The notes below the pieces were generated by a model that saw only the letters and a list, made by a program, of their open reading frames with translations, was not told the DNA's origin and did not search any database. A DNA stretch of 64,000 nucleotides from WTHC01 sp965218725 (GTDB lineage: Archaea; Thermoproteota; Nitrososphaeria; Nitrososphaerales; Nitrosopumilaceae), in the NCBI GenBank assembly GCA_965218725.1, contig CBDCLO010000002.1, forward strand, positions 558,001-622,000, in the 5' to 3' direction. Of the stretch, positions 63,062 to 64,000 are shown piece by piece (the first letter of the stretch is position 1; each line of letters opens with the position of its first letter). Both the position numbers and the translations under genes were made by a program.

Positions 63062-63367
63062 TGTTTGTTGTACTAACCAATCAGAATATTTTTTAGTTAA
63101 AGAAAATGCATTTAATTCTATTATTTCTGGAATATCATAAGTATGGTTTTCTTTAATAATATTTTTTAAAATTGATTTATTTTTTTTAGTTGTCTTAAAA
63201 AAAACTATATATTCACTACAATCATTAATTCTACCTTCCCATGAATAAATTGATAAAGTTTTAATAATATTAATACATGCAGCAAGATTATCCTTAACTG
63301 ATTTATATGCAATATTAATTGCTGATTTTTTATTTGGAAATGTTGATACCAAAATTACAAATTCCAT
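63038..63367 (-). CDS. cutA: CutA-like divalent-cation tolerance protein
   Basis: 109 residues, ferredoxin-like trimeric fold. FVILVSTFPNKKSAINIA, NLAACINIIKTLSIYSWEGRI and YDIPEIIELNAFS match CutA closely. Function in archaea is unclear, possibly metal binding. Divergent from the S2P-like gene by 12 bp. Confidence 0.92.
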   Translation of the reverse strand: MEFVILVSTFPNKKSAINIAYKSVKDNLAACINIIKTLSIYSWEGRINDCSEYIVFFKTTKKNKSILKNIIKENHTYDIPEIIELNAFSLTKKYSDWLVQQTLNSYGKP

Positions 63368-63379
63368 AGTAAATGATAA

Positions 63380-64000
63380 ATGTATGTAATTAAAAAAGTA
63401 ACAGTTGTATTGAACATTGATCTAATAACAGAAAATTCAATAATATATGTATTAATAGTGTGGACACTAATGATAGTTTTATTCAAAATCTTAAAATTAG
63501 AAAGATACGGTTTTAAAATAAAGATATATAGCATCACTTATAAGAATAACAAAATACAGTCACTATTTACAAAATTATTATCAAAAAATAAACAAATTGT
63601 ATACATATTTGCAAATGTAAGTGTATTTGCTGGTTTTTCTATGATGTGTTTCGCATTTTGGTTTTTATTACATAATATTTTCAATTTTTTTATAGAGCCT
63701 ACCAAGTTTTCTGAGATGACTTTACTAATACCAGGTATAACATTAACTTCTTCTTCATCAATAGCGTATTTTTTATTGTCTGTACCAATAGTATTAGTCA
63801 TACACGAAGGTGCACATGGAATAGTCTCTACATTAGAAAAAATAAAAATAAAAACTGGTGGGTTTATTGTGTTTATTACAATGTTTGCTGGATTCGTTGA
63901 ACCAGACGACGATGAATTTACCAATGCAAAAAAAATATCTAAACTTAGAGTGATCGGAGCAGGAGCTACATCAAATATGATATTTTCATTTATTTTAGGA
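63380..64000 (+). CDS. Site-2 protease (M50) membrane metalloprotease, truncated by window edge
   Basis: 207 codons open to the last base. First helix near residue 20-35, a second near 85-105, then the zinc site LVIHEGAHGIVST (HExxH) in the third, followed by GGFIVFITMFAGFVEPDDDEF and RVIGAGATSNMIFSFILG, the usual continuation of archaeal S2P. The second zinc ligand lies beyond the window. Start ATG 63380. Confidence 0.85.
   Translation, partial: MYVIKKVTVVLNIDLITENSIIYVLIVWTLMIVLFKILKLERYGFKIKIYSITYKNNKIQSLFTKLLSKNKQIVYIFANVSVFAGFSMMCFAFWFLLHNIFNFFIEPTKFSEMTLLIPGITLTSSSSIAYFLLSVPIVLVIHEGAHGIVSTLEKIKIKTGGFIVFITMFAGFVEPDDDEFTNAKKISKLRVIGAGATSNMIFSFILG

Overview
The window is a low-GC (roughly 30 %) archaeal chromosome segment. 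The gene content points to an ammonia-oxidising thaumarchaeon (Nitrososphaerota, most like the Nitrosopumilales). Markers are the 3-hydroxypropionate/4-hydroxybutyrate (HP/HB) carbon-fixation genes (biotin-dependent acyl-CoA carboxylase, 4-hydroxybutyryl-CoA dehydratase and a neighbouring ADP-forming acyl-CoA ligase), archaeal replication proteins (MCM, GINS, RFC large and small), archaeal ribosomal proteins and factors (L7Ae, S28e, L24e, L37e, aIF5B, aIF6, pelota), Alba, an F420-reductase-like protein, a tetraether-synthase-like radical SAM enzyme and PadR/TrmB/DtxR regulators. The species cannot be named from the sequence alone, and the ammonia monooxygenase genes are not in the window.

Layout. 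1-2599: start of a complex I operon (nuoA-B-C-D, minus strand, nuoD cut by the window edge). 2698-6742: peroxiredoxin and the three-gene carboxylase. 6783-12561: zinc-finger protein, RFC large subunit, an unknown Cys-containing protein, an inositol-phosphatase-family enzyme, two tRNAs, argH and a MIP18-family Fe-S factor. 12551-16384: succinate dehydrogenase operon, with a divergent PadR gene carrying a clear operator-like repeat. 16462-25016: Alba, HEAT protein, FNR-type reductase, a four-gene cluster (nucleotidyltransferase, aminotransferase, degenerate Gfo/Idh protein, Trm112-like), and the MCM/GINS and RFC-S replication genes. 25093-32756: ferredoxin, aIF6, hisS, archease, the L7Ae-S28e-L24e-NDK-aIF5B operon, phosphohexomutase and tRNA-Leu. 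32757-33284 is the only long stretch without a convincing gene. 33285-39848: creatininase-family protein, Lsm, L37e, rpiA, cyclic amidohydrolase, three zinc-ribbon proteins, thioredoxin and signal peptidase. 39900-43600: HP/HB dehydratase and ligase. 43683-49617: RNase HI, CcdA, radical SAM protein, aspartokinase, a second branched-chain aminotransferase and an SRPBCC protein. 49699-53502: haem-copper oxidase cluster. 53540-64000: histidine phosphatase, F420 reductase, unknown membrane proteins, DUF59-PqqD fusion, mtnA, Tes-like radical SAM, TrmB, DtxR, pelota, CutA and a truncated site-2 protease.

How the genes work together. Complex I, succinate dehydrogenase and terminal oxidase modules supply respiration. 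The carboxylase, dehydratase and ligase are steps of the HP/HB cycle. Ten intron-free tRNA genes without an encoded CCA are scattered singly. Several genes appear to make leaderless mRNAs: a TATA-like box lies about 25 nt upstream of the start codon, which is often TTG or GTG. Five such promoters (padR, abfD, an SRPBCC gene, coxA, rfcS) carry perfect or near-perfect inverted repeats at or beside the TATA/start interval. The genome is compact: many convergent genes overlap by 4-37 bp, and three protein genes end inside convergent tRNA genes. I saw no insertion sequence, CRISPR array, prophage or obvious island.
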